19,735 nt of DNA from Bacillota bacterium (GCA_022793975.1 JAAWDW010000016.1:1-19735), one strand, 5' to 3'. Shown: positions 6,264-13,528, counted from the first letter of the stretch. Made by a program: numbers and translations. Notes: generated by a model not told the origin, from the letters alone.

Positions 6264-7172
6264 TTAGTCAAATGTAACCGGTCTTACTTCGTTTGTAATC
6301 GCGTTGAATATATATGATTTTTCTTCATAATACTCTGCAATCTTACGAATTGCGTCTGCCGTTTCCGTATTAGCTGCCGTATCGTGCATCAGAAGGAATA
6401 TGCGCTGTTTTTCCTGTGCCGTTGTAACCGCCGCTTCGGCAATATACTCTGCATCTGCTCCGGCAGCGTTGTCTCCGCACACCGCATTCCAATCGTAATA
6501 AACAAATCCGCGCCTTAGCATCTCCGCCGTCAGCTGCTGTCTTATATGAATATTGTATTTGTTTACTGTTCCACCTCTAAAACGGAAAATCTGAGGCTTT
6601 TCACCCGTAATGCTGTAAACATACTCAAACTCTTTATTAAAATCTTCAAGATAGGACGCAACCGACTGATAAAGTCTGTTTGCCGGCAGCGTATCGCCGT
6701 ATATTCCTATAGTATGACCCTCGTCATAAATTCGCTTTATTATCGCATCGCTTCCGCTGCTCCTGCCACCGGAAACAAAAAATGTAGCCTTTATATCCAG
6801 CTCGGAAAGCGCATCAAGTATTGCTTCCGTATTCGGCGACGGTCCGCCGTCGAACGTGAAATAGAAATATCTATCATCATTATATATGTACGCGAATTCC
6901 GAAGAACTTTCAACATACATATCGGGAAACATCGTCTGATAGTCAAAAGCTTCTCCGATTACGCTACCGCCGGCAGAAATACCGTCTCCCTGCGCAGACT
7001 CTGCCGAAGCATTAACGATCTGTTCTTCAAGTTTTGCAAGTTCTTTGCTCACATCCCTGTACTTGACAAAAGATATTGCAAAACCAAGCGCCAGCCCCAC
7101 TATGACGGCGGCTACTGTAATAGTGATAACTCTTTTAAAAAATCTTACGCTGCCAAACTCCGCTTTACTCAT
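6264..7172 (-). CDS. Membrane-anchored NodB-fold (polysaccharide deacetylase-like) protein, metal site lost
   Basis: 302 residues. One transmembrane helix near the N-terminus (about 15-36) is followed by a short coiled coil (38-55) and an extracellular NodB domain (about 100-290). Fold landmarks remain: YFTFDGGPSPNTEAILDAL, IKATFFVSGG, GHTIGIYG, FRFRGGTVN, VYYDWNAVCGD and FLLMHDT. Catalysis needs Asp-Asp in motif 1 and two His in motif 2. Here motif 1 is FDGG (second Asp, position 109, is Gly) and the His positions are Tyr158 and Leu162, so the metal ligands are gone. I predict a non-catalytic carbohydrate-binding or scaffolding protein. AAAAGGA at the very end of cysS serves ATG 7172, seven bases after that gene, and the bactofilin pair follows directly. 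Calling it an active deacetylase would be unsafe. Confidence 0.85.
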   Translation of the reverse strand: MSKAEFGSVRFFKRVITITVAAVIVGLALGFAISFVKYRDVSKELAKLEEQIVNASAESAQGDGISAGGSVIGEAFDYQTMFPDMYVESSSEFAYIYNDDRYFYFTFDGGPSPNTEAILDALSELDIKATFFVSGGRSSGSDAIIKRIYDEGHTIGIYGDTLPANRLYQSVASYLEDFNKEFEYVYSITGEKPQIFRFRGGTVNKYNIHIRQQLTAEMLRRGFVYYDWNAVCGDNAAGADAEYIAEAAVTTAQEKQRIFLLMHDTAANTETADAIRKIAEYYEEKSYIFNAITNEVRPVTFD

Positions 7173-7179
7173 TCTTATC

Positions 7180-8598
7180 TTATCCTTTTATAATCTGTAC
7201 TCCCTGAGGTGTATCCTTGAGAGTGATTCCTTTCTCTTTAAGAATATCCCGTATTTCATCGGCGCGCGCAAAATTCTTTTCCGCTCTCGCCTTTTGTCTT
7301 TCATCTACAAGTGCCTGCACTTCCTCATCTATACCTTCATCATTCCCCGCATTCTGAAGAAGTCCGAGCACATCTGTAAGCTCTGTCAGCTTTGCCAGCG
7401 CTTCCGCAGCAAAACTTCTCGTTGCTCCCGATTTCGTCTGATTATTTATCGCCGATATCATTTCGAAGACTGCGGTTATTGCGTCCGCCGTATTAAGATC
7501 ATCGTCCATCTTTTCAATAAACTCAGCCTTATATCTTTCGAGCACAGAAAGCGTTTCCGATTCACTTGCCGTCATACTGTCGGTACTGCCCGCATCGGTA
7601 CTGCCCGCAGTCACAAGATATTCTAAATTATCCTTTGCATTCTGCATTCTTGCAAGTCCGTTCTTTGCCTGCTCCATAAGCGCATCCGAAAAGTTTATCG
7701 GATTTCTGTAATGTCCCGAAAGCAGGAAAAATCTCATAACCTCACCGCTGTAATCCTTTAAAATATCGCGCACGGTAAAGAAGTTGCCTTTGGACTTGCT
7801 CATCTTTTCGTTGTCTATCGTGATATATCCGTTGTGCATCCAGTATCTCGCAAACGGCACGCCGTTGCAGCATTCGGACTGCGCTATTTCATTTTCATGA
7901 TGCGGGAACTGCAGATCCTGTCCTCCCGCGTGAATATCTATCGTATCGCCGAGATGTTTCTTGGACATTGCCGAGCATTCTATATGCCAGCCCGGTCTTC
8001 CCATACCCCAAGGTGATTCCCACGCTATTTCGTCATCTGTCTTTCTCGCCTTCCAAAGTGCAAAATCAAGTGGATCCTGCTTGATGTCTCCGACTTCTAT
8101 TCTCGCTCCGGCTTCAAGATCGTCTATATTCTGCTTTGAAAGCTTGCCGTATCCGGAAAACTTTCTCGTCGAAAAATATACATCACCGTTTACTTCATAC
8201 GCATATCCCTTATCAACAAGCGTCTTGACAAAACCGATAATTTCCGGTATATGCTCAGAAACTCTCGGATGTACAGTTGCCGGCTTTACGTTGAGCGCCG
8301 CCGCATCTTTAAAATATTCCTTAATGTATTTCTCGGAAACCTCAGGTGCAGTTATGCCTTCTTCCTTGGCCCTGTTTATAATCTTATCGTCTACATCCGT
8401 AAAATTCTGCACAAATTTCACATTATATCCTCTGTATTCGAGATATCTTCTGAGTGTATCAAATACTACAAAAGGTCTCGCGTTTCCTATATGAAAGAAG
8501 TTATACACGGTCGGTCCGCATACATAAATTTTCACTTCGTTTTTATCTATCGGTACAAATTCTTCTTTTTTCCTCGTTAATGTATTGTACACTTTCAT
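7180..8598 (-). CDS. cysS: Cysteinyl-tRNA synthetase
   Basis: 472 residues, normal length for this class I enzyme, which charges tRNA-Cys. The N-terminus has zinc ligand Cys27 in VCGPTVYN and the HIGH-like HIGN (36-39). The central part has PGWHIECSAM and FPHHENE (further zinc ligands) and the KMSKS loop in NEKMSKSKGN. The C-terminal anticodon-binding DALR-type helices end in ADEIRDILKEKGI. A 15-base tandem duplication (7580-7609) gives a doubled AGSTD in the connector after the catalytic core, a tolerated surface site. The start ATG 8598 is preceded by AGAGG. A strong sigma-A promoter lies at 8652-8680; no T-box leader fits in the 87-base gap, although many Firmicutes cysS genes have one. 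Confidence 0.97.
   Translation of the reverse strand: MKVYNTLTRKKEEFVPIDKNEVKIYVCGPTVYNFFHIGNARPFVVFDTLRRYLEYRGYNVKFVQNFTDVDDKIINRAKEEGITAPEVSEKYIKEYFKDAAALNVKPATVHPRVSEHIPEIIGFVKTLVDKGYAYEVNGDVYFSTRKFSGYGKLSKQNIDDLEAGARIEVGDIKQDPLDFALWKARKTDDEIAWESPWGMGRPGWHIECSAMSKKHLGDTIDIHAGGQDLQFPHHENEIAQSECCNGVPFARYWMHNGYITIDNEKMSKSKGNFFTVRDILKDYSGEVMRFFLLSGHYRNPINFSDALMEQAKNGLARMQNAKDNLEYLVTAGSTDAGSTDSMTASESETLSVLERYKAEFIEKMDDDLNTADAITAVFEMISAINNQTKSGATRSFAAEALAKLTELTDVLGLLQNAGNDEGIDEEVQALVDERQKARAEKNFARADEIRDILKEKGITLKDTPQGVQIIKG
7580..7609. repeat. 15-bp perfect tandem duplication inside cysS
   Basis: TCGGTACTGCCCGCA occurs twice back to back (7580-7594, 7595-7609). Being a multiple of three it keeps the frame and encodes AGSTD twice. 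Confidence 0.9.
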
Positions 8599-8614
8599 AA
8601 TTTTTACCTCTGAA

Positions 8615-8654
8615 AAGAAAAATATTAGGCAAGTAGTTACACCTGCCTAATATT
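8615..8654 (-). terminator. Terminator-like hairpin after the M23 gene, overlapping the cysS promoter
   Basis: Minus strand: AATATTAGGCA (8654-8644) and its exact complement TGCCTAATATT (8631-8621) form an 11-bp stem with a 12-base loop, followed by TTTCTTTTC. It would stop transcripts from the M23 gene. Transcripts starting at the cysS promoter begin inside the upstream arm and so lack most of it. Confidence 0.7.
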
Positions 8655-8680
8655 ATATACTGAATTCACTATTTTTTCAA
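8652..8680 (-). promoter_or_regulatory. Strong sigma-A promoter for cysS
   Basis: Minus strand: TTGAAA (8680-8675), exactly 17 bases, then a perfect TATAAT (8657-8652). The predicted start is near 8645, giving a leader of about 47 bases. The -10 overlaps the first arm of the inverted repeat at 8621-8654. Confidence 0.75.
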
Positions 8681-8685
8681 ACACA

Positions 8686-9999
8686 TTATAAGTAGCTTAC
8701 CGGGTTTTTTTGTACACCGTTAATTTCCACTTCGAAATGCAGTACATTTCCCGTTGCATTTCCTGTCGAACCTACCGTTCCGATCACTTCTCCTTTTTGA
8801 ACATCCTGACCTACAGATACGCTCATACTATCGCAGTGCGCATACTTAGTTACAACACCATTGCCATGATCTATTTTAATGATATTGCCGTAACTGCCGC
8901 TCCAGCCTGCGAACACTACCGTTCCTGCATCGGATGCCATAACTGCAGTTCCTTTCGGTGCTCTCAGGTCTATACCTTTGTGCGATCTTCTGCCACCGCT
9001 CCTGCTTGCACCGTAACCAGATGAAATTTCAACGGAAGCCACAGGATACTGAAGGTATCCCGATCCGCTCTGCACCGAAATTTGTTTTGTGCCTGTAAGC
9101 GCTATCTGTGTTACAGGCTCAGCCGTTACAACTTCCTGAATAACATTATCGGCAACGGTTATACCGTTTGTCTTCGTTCTCTCAATTGTTACCTGTTTAC
9201 TGCCGTTAACGCCTGCGCTCTGCACCTGTACCTGACCTCTATAAAGTGCATCTGATTCTGTATAGTTAACGCCGTACGGTATGCTCTGTGTCTCCGTCAC
9301 AATTTCCTTTACTGTAATATTTACAAACGGATTTTGCTGATAAAGATTTATTGTCTGTCCCACGGAAAGCTTTTTTGTTGCTCCTGGATTCATCTGCTCA
9401 AGTTCGTATACCGAAATATTGTTTGCCAAAGCTATATCCCACAGCGTATCGCCGCCTTTTACCGTATAAGTAAGCGGTACTGCCGTTCCGTTAAGAATGT
9501 ATCTTACAGCTTCGTCCACTTCACAGATATATGTCTCTGTGACTCTCTTGTTAGACTCGGCTTCCGCTGCCGTCACTATATCTTTTTCTTTGTATGAAAT
9601 TTCTTCTCCGTAAAGTATTTCTTTTACTTCCGCACCTGGCGTCGTAAAATTGGCAATTATTCCGTCCAGTACGGCTTTTGCATCCTCTTCCGTTGCGACA
9701 TATAGTATGTCCTCGCCGTTTATTGCCAGTGCATATGCTGTTTCGGCATCAAACGATTCACTGCCTTTTCTTCCTGTTTCTTTATCTTCTGCCAAAGAAA
9801 GCTCTTTCGGTGCATCGGCACCGTCCGCAATATCCCCACTGCGGAAAATATCTATCTTTGCAATCTCTGCTATATCTTCTATCTTAAGTGATGCGGCTCC
9901 TTCGCTTGTACCGCTTGGCATGCCTGACGCTCCTGCGACAGATCCCGCCGTAAGCACTGCGGACAGAGCTGCTGCGCAAACTCTGATTTTTCTGTTCAT
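8686..9999 (-). CDS. Secreted LysM-G5-M23 cell-wall protein (peptidase site altered)
   Basis: 437 residues from ATG 9999. A signal peptide covers about 1-26 (NRKIRVCAAALSAVLTAGSVAGA). A variable region follows, then a LysM peptidoglycan-binding domain (about 177-220, YTVKGGDTLWDIA), a G5 domain (about 224-305) and an M23 lysostaphin-type domain (about 315-433). Zinc ligands His340 and Asp344 are present in HKGIDLRAP, catalytic His388 in KYAHCD, and His421 in LHFEV. The first His of the usual HLHFE motif is Val419, so activity may be lost or lowered. I preferred ATG 9999 over GTG 10014 because the GAGG ribosome site lies between them. A WalR-type box lies upstream, and a terminator and cysS lie downstream. 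It probably acts outside the membrane as a wall hydrolase or as a regulator of one. Confidence 0.9.
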   Translation of the reverse strand: MNRKIRVCAAALSAVLTAGSVAGASGMPSGTSEGAASLKIEDIAEIAKIDIFRSGDIADGADAPKELSLAEDKETGRKGSESFDAETAYALAINGEDILYVATEEDAKAVLDGIIANFTTPGAEVKEILYGEEISYKEKDIVTAAEAESNKRVTETYICEVDEAVRYILNGTAVPLTYTVKGGDTLWDIALANNISVYELEQMNPGATKKLSVGQTINLYQQNPFVNITVKEIVTETQSIPYGVNYTESDALYRGQVQVQSAGVNGSKQVTIERTKTNGITVADNVIQEVVTAEPVTQIALTGTKQISVQSGSGYLQYPVASVEISSGYGASRSGGRRSHKGIDLRAPKGTAVMASDAGTVVFAGWSGSYGNIIKIDHGNGVVTKYAHCDSMSVSVGQDVQKGEVIGTVGSTGNATGNVLHFEVEINGVQKNPVSYL

Positions 10000-10037
10000 A
10001 GTTTCGTTCCTCACATTTTATCTTACAGTATTACTCA

Positions 10038-10078
10038 ATTATATCTATAATGTTACACAAATGTTACAAATCTGTCAA
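10038..10078 (-). promoter_or_regulatory. Promoter region of the M23 gene
   Basis: Minus strand: a perfect TTGACA (10078-10073) with TAACAT 17 bases on (10055-10050) is one reading. The other is a perfect TATAAT (10043-10038) whose -35 zone is occupied by the WalR-type repeat, as expected for an activator-dependent promoter. Which is used cannot be decided by eye. Confidence 0.5.
10052..10068 (-). promoter_or_regulatory. WalR (YycF)-type box: TGTAAC-N5-TGTAAC
   Basis: Two identical half-sites TGTAAC (10068-10063 and 10057-10052, minus strand) are separated by ATTTG. This fits exactly the published WalR consensus TGTWAH-N5-TGTWAH from B. subtilis and S. aureus. It lies 53 bases upstream of the start codon of a LysM/M23 wall protein, the typical WalR target class. 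Confidence 0.65.
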
Positions 10079-10178
10079 CCCGAGCTGGTAATTCTTCACA
10101 TAACGTTCATATTCCTTATTTTGTAAATTTGTGCCGGATGCGAGGCGGTGACTGTAATCCGCAGAATTTGAAGATACC

Positions 10179-10202
10179 AAAAAAAATCAGCAGATCTTCT
10201 CT
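10179..10202 (-). terminator. Weak terminator after the cyclophilin gene
   Basis: Minus strand: an A/U- and G-U-rich stem around TGCT (AAGATC pairing with GATTTT) running into eight T (10186-10179). It lies about 45 bases after the cyclophilin stop. The T-run is good but the stem is poor. Confidence 0.4.
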
Positions 10203-10247
10203 TTTGCACAAGCTTTTTCTTTAAAAGATTACTCTTCTATCTTAAAT

Positions 10248-10730
10248 TTACTCTTCCGTAACTGTCACTTTTTTCATCTTCTGCGGTTCACGCGGCTTAT
10301 CCATCATATCTCTTTTTACGCTCACTATTTCATCAGCAGTTTCCATACCTTCGGTTATCTTTCCGAATGCCGCATACTGCCCGTCAAGATGCGGAGCATC
10401 TTCAACCATGATAAAAAACTGACTTCCTGCCGAATCCGGATGCATAGCACGCGCCATCGACAACACACCTCTTTCGTGTTTCAAATCATTTTTAAAACCA
10501 TTTGCCAAAAATTCTCCGGGTATATTATGTCCCGGTCCACCCGTACCCGTACCCTGTGGGCATCCTCCTTGTATCATAAATCCCGGAATAACTCTGTGGA
10601 AAATCAGTCCGTCGTAAAATCCTTTATCCGCCAGTTCACGGAAATTTGCCACCGTTTTGGGAGCAATATCAGGATAAAGCTCCCCTTTCATAACTTTGCC
10701 GTTTTCCATTTCAATTGTTATTTTAAGCAT
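10248..10730 (-). CDS. Cyclophilin-type peptidyl-prolyl cis-trans isomerase
   Basis: 160 residues, a single cytosolic cyclophilin domain that speeds proline isomerisation during protein folding. Landmarks are APKTVANFRELADKGFYDG, the catalytic Arg46 in FHRVIPGFMIQGG, GSQFFIMV (about 102-109) and HLDGQYAAFGKI (about 113-124). There is no signal peptide, unlike secreted PrsA- or PpiA-type forms. The bacterial-type short loops match prokaryotic PpiB. ATG 10730 has GGAGG seven bases upstream. It has its own promoter (10765-10793) overlapping the end of the MFS gene and a weak terminator after it, so it is likely a single-gene unit. Confidence 0.95.
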   Translation of the reverse strand: MLKITIEMENGKVMKGELYPDIAPKTVANFRELADKGFYDGLIFHRVIPGFMIQGGCPQGTGTGGPGHNIPGEFLANGFKNDLKHERGVLSMARAMHPDSAGSQFFIMVEDAPHLDGQYAAFGKITEGMETADEIVSVKRDMMDKPREPQKMKKVTVTEE

Positions 10731-10764
10731 AGTATTCCTCCATTATATTCAAATTATTTCTCAT

Positions 10765-10793
10765 ATTCTACCACATACTGCTGCACGCCGCAA
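10765..10793 (-). promoter_or_regulatory. Sigma-A promoter for the cyclophilin gene
   Basis: Minus strand: TTGCGG (10793-10788), 17 bases, TAGAAT (10770-10765). The -35 lies within a 6-bp G/C palindrome (10787-10804) that also covers the MFS stop codon. The predicted start near 10758 gives a leader of about 28 bases. Confidence 0.5.
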
Positions 10794-10795
10794 GG

Positions 10796-12031
10796 CTATG
10801 CGGCTTTTGCTTTCTGCCTGTATGATATCGCCACCATAAAAAGACTTGCGAACATAAGCGCAGTGAACAGTGCATATGCCGGTACATAATTTCCGAAACG
10901 ATCGGCAAGAACACCTGGTACTGTCGAAAACACCAGCGCCCCGGCCGACTGTGCAATCTGCAGTCTTCTCACTACAACTGCGTAATTATTTTTGTCCGCA
11001 ATATCATTAGACCATATTGTTGCGCTGAGAGTTGTAATTGCATACCCAATGCCCATACAAGCCACAATCCCTATATTTATTAATGTGCTGTGTGAATATA
11101 CGAGGCAGCAGAATATATGTCCTGCCGTAAGAATGCCGCCGTATATCATAGTGCTCTTAAACCCACCGATTTTATCTACAAGCCTTCCGAAAACAAGTTT
11201 ACTGAATGTCAGTATAAAGCCTATTGTACTTATAAGTCCTGCTACCTGCATCGCATCAAACCCTGCCGTTGTAAAGAGCACCGAAAGATGCGAATATCCC
11301 GGATTTGCAAGACATCCCATACAAATACTTGCCGAAAGTATGCTTATCCATAAAGTCCTGCTCATAGGTTTTTCTGTTTGCTCATTAAATAAATTTCTAA
11401 TATCGGCTTCCGCGACAATATCTTTATATTCCTCATATCCCAGCGGTTTCAGTCCCATATCTTCAGGCTCATTTCTGATAAGAAGAAAAGTCAGCACCGC
11501 AAGCCCAAGCATAAAGAAACATTCCAATCTAAACGCCTGTGAAAGTCCGAAACCTTCATAAAGAGCTGTCGTAATACTCGGCATCACCATCATAGCAATG
11601 CCGCTACCCATGCCGCATATGCCGACAGCAAGCGCCTTATTTTTAATAAACCAGCTGTTCATAAGTACCGAAACCGGCGCCATAGAGGCAAACGCATTGC
11701 AGGCTCCCATTACAGCAGCACCTATGCAAAATACGGCATAGGTATCCCCCAGACTGAAAATCAGATAGCCGAATGCAGCAAAAGAAACTGCAACCGCCGC
11801 ACCTATGCGTGTACCCAGCTTATCGTAATAAACACCGAGAAACCACATAAACACAAATGATACAAAACATCTTATCGTCACGAGTGATGATGTCTGTGCA
11901 TGTGTAATACCGTACTCTCCCCTGATCAGCGGCATAAAAATCGAAAAATTATTTCCCACCATACCGATGCTCGTAAATAACATCAGCGCGCACGCAAATA
12001 CTACAAACCATCCGTAAAAAATTCGTTTCAT
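10796..12031 (-). CDS. MFS transporter, OFA / monocarboxylate-porter-like
   Basis: 411 residues with about 12 hydrophobic helices and a cytoplasmic loop near 195-225. The N-terminal FYGWFVV motif, the MFS loop in GVYYDKLGTRIG after helix 2 and its second-half repeat FGRLVDKIGGF fit the OFA (oxalate/formate antiporter-like) and monocarboxylate branch of MFS carriers. The substrate cannot be read from sequence. Coming right after an operon for oxidative decarboxylation of 2-oxoacids, it may move a small organic acid (inference). ATG 12031 follows AAAAGGA with a rather long spacer (about 12 bases). A strong promoter lies at 12073-12101, so it is not simply part of the upstream operon. Confidence 0.88.
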   Translation of the reverse strand: MKRIFYGWFVVFACALMLFTSIGMVGNNFSIFMPLIRGEYGITHAQTSSLVTIRCFVSFVFMWFLGVYYDKLGTRIGAAVAVSFAAFGYLIFSLGDTYAVFCIGAAVMGACNAFASMAPVSVLMNSWFIKNKALAVGICGMGSGIAMMVMPSITTALYEGFGLSQAFRLECFFMLGLAVLTFLLIRNEPEDMGLKPLGYEEYKDIVAEADIRNLFNEQTEKPMSRTLWISILSASICMGCLANPGYSHLSVLFTTAGFDAMQVAGLISTIGFILTFSKLVFGRLVDKIGGFKSTMIYGGILTAGHIFCCLVYSHSTLINIGIVACMGIGYAITTLSATIWSNDIADKNNYAVVVRRLQIAQSAGALVFSTVPGVLADRFGNYVPAYALFTALMFASLFMVAISYRQKAKAA

Positions 12032-12072
12032 TATATATACAAATCCTTTTCTTTTATTTTCTTACATAATAC

Positions 12073-12101
12073 ATTATACTTTCGGCAGTCTTCTTTTGCA
12101 A
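12073..12101 (-). promoter_or_regulatory. Strong sigma-A promoter for the MFS gene
   Basis: Minus strand: TTGCAA (12101-12096), 17 bases, perfect TATAAT (12078-12073). The predicted start is near 12066. About 20 bases upstream of the -35, a short direct repeat TACGCATTTACGCA (12133-12120, minus strand) could be an operator half-site pair. Confidence 0.7.
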
Positions 12102-12207
12102 CAGAGGTACAGTTTACTGCGTAAATGCGTATTTTCATTCTGCAACCCGTACATTGTTAAGCGATAAATATTTCTTAGACACATAAGTACTTCTCAGTAA
12201 AATCACA

Positions 12208-12240
12208 GTAAAAAGCGCTCTCGTATGAGAGCGTCTTTTA
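12208..12240 (-). terminator. Strong rho-independent terminator of the 2-oxoacid oxidoreductase operon
   Basis: Minus strand: CGCTCTC (12233-12227) and GAGAGCG (12222-12216) form a 7-bp stem with loop ATAC, preceded by AAAAGA and followed by C then TTTTT (12214-12210). It lies about 25 bases after the last stop codon. Confidence 0.92.
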
Positions 12241-12261
12241 CAATAAGTATGCTTTTATATA

Positions 12262-12789
12262 TTAGCACTCAGCACCAAGCTTGAGGCATTCCAAGTTCTT
12301 TGGATTGTCAATACCCTTCTTCTTGAAGAACTTCTCAACAGCCTTTACAATTTCATCTACTGTGAAAATGTCTGTATGAGCCGCCATTGCTCCCAGCATT
12401 ACAAGGTTTGCTCCTCTTGGATTTCCTGCCTTATGTGCAATCTCATTTACCGGTACTCTTACAACCTTAATGTCGTCACGAACCGGATAATCTTCAGGAA
12501 CTACTCCTGAGTCTACGAACATTACTGCGCCCGGCTTAAGCTCGCCCTGGAACGAGTCAACGGAAGGAGTGTTCATAGCACAAAGAATGTCAACATTCTT
12601 TAAGAATGGGCTAGCGATAGCCTTGTCGTCAAACTTAACGGAACAGTTTGCTGTACCGCCTCTCATCTGTGAACCGTATGAAGGATACCAAGTAACATTC
12701 TTACCAAGATCCATACCTGCAGTTGCACAAACCATACCTGTAGTCAGGACACCCTGGCCACCGAATCCTGCAAATCTAATTTCTATCAT
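12262..12789 (-). CDS. 2-oxoacid:ferredoxin oxidoreductase, gamma subunit
   Basis: 175 residues, one gamma domain of the pyruvate/2-oxoacid ferredoxin oxidoreductase family. It opens with the typical RFAGFGGQGVLTTG (5-18) and continues with WYPSYGSQMRGGTANCSVKF and DILCAMN. In four-subunit enzymes this subunit packs against alpha and helps bind coenzyme A. ATG 12789 follows GAGGAGG, 16 bases after the beta gene. It is the last gene of the operon and is followed by a strong terminator. The gene name differs with substrate assignment, so I leave it blank. Confidence 0.92.
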   Translation of the reverse strand: MIEIRFAGFGGQGVLTTGMVCATAGMDLGKNVTWYPSYGSQMRGGTANCSVKFDDKAIASPFLKNVDILCAMNTPSVDSFQGELKPGAVMFVDSGVVPEDYPVRDDIKVVRVPVNEIAHKAGNPRGANLVMLGAMAAHTDIFTVDEIVKAVEKFFKKKGIDNPKNLECLKLGAEC

Positions 12790-12805
12790 TTTATTTAGCC
12801 CTCCT

Positions 12806-13528
12806 CTATTTATCTACGAACTCGCCAAGCGGGAAGAACTTAGTTGCTTCTTCGTGCATAAATTCTTTCGTCTTGAGCGGTGTCATATGAAGATTAGTCG
12901 GACACGGCGAAAGTATCTCAACCAGCGAAAAACCTTTGCCGTCTATCTGATTTTGAATTGCTTTTTTAATCATCGCCTTTGATTTATTGATAGCGGGAAC
13001 ATCATAAAGCTCTCCTCTTGCAAGATATGTACAATTGAGGTTTCCGATAAGGTCTACAACATTGAGAACTCCGTATCTGTCAGCATCCTTACCCTTAGGT
13101 GAAGAAGCCGTCTTCTCAGCAGGAAGGGTGGCCGGTGACATCTGTCCGCCCGTCATACCGTAAACTGTATTATTTACTACAATAACTGTAATATTATCAC
13201 CGCGAAGCGCCGCATGAACAAGTTCCGCAGAGCCGATCGAATATGCGGCGCCGTCTCCTATATGGGCAATGACGATATTTTCCGGCGATGCTCCTTTAAC
13301 ACCGTTTGCCACCGGAATAGGACGCCCGTGCGCCGCCGTAATGCTGTCCACATTCCAAGCTCCGCTGGCACTTCCCCCGCAGGCTACGTCTCTTACAAGT
13401 ATAGTCTTACCCGTTACTCCGAGTTCCTCGCATACTTCCGCCATCAGTCTGATAATAAGGCCGTGTCCGCATCCCTGACATGAAGGAGCTGCAAAATTCA
13501 TATATTCAGGTAACTTTTTTACATACAT
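12806..13528 (-). CDS. 2-oxoacid:ferredoxin oxidoreductase, beta subunit (TPP-binding)
   Basis: 240 residues. This subunit holds thiamine diphosphate and one iron-sulfur cluster. Visible landmarks: SCQGCGHG (16-23), an iron-sulfur Cys pair; Cys50 in VACGGSASG; the TPP/Mg motif GDGAAYSIG (91-99) followed by VVNNTVYGMTGGQMSPAT (118-133). The first Asp-Gly is kept; the position that is often Asp in GDGD is Ala, as in several VOR/KOR beta chains I remember. AAGGAGG lies before ATG 13528, 12 bases after the alpha gene. Together with alpha, gamma and the ferredoxin-like delta it forms one enzyme in the cytosol. Confidence 0.93.
   Translation of the reverse strand: MYVKKLPEYMNFAAPSCQGCGHGLIIRLMAEVCEELGVTGKTILVRDVACGGSASGAWNVDSITAAHGRPIPVANGVKGASPENIVIAHIGDGAAYSIGSAELVHAALRGDNITVIVVNNTVYGMTGGQMSPATLPAEKTASSPKGKDADRYGVLNVVDLIGNLNCTYLARGELYDVPAINKSKAMIKKAIQNQIDGKGFSLVEILSPCPTNLHMTPLKTKEFMHEEATKFFPLGEFVDK

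Noticed and set aside
5569..6267. Plus-strand open frame of 232 codons opposite the first bactofilin
   Set aside because: The Ser/Pro/Thr/Ile-rich product is the reverse complement of the Gly/Asp/Glu/Asn repeats of the bactofilin beta-helix; no ribosome site.
8599..8685. T-box or cysteine-responsive riboswitch before cysS
   Set aside because: Only 87 bases separate the genes and a strong promoter starts RNA near 8645. No specifier stem or T-box sequence fits in the remaining leader.
10787..10804. GCCGCA/TGCGGC palindrome as a terminator of the MFS gene
   Set aside because: On the minus strand no U-tract follows the hairpin. A T-rich tract exists only on the plus-strand side, where no gene ends.
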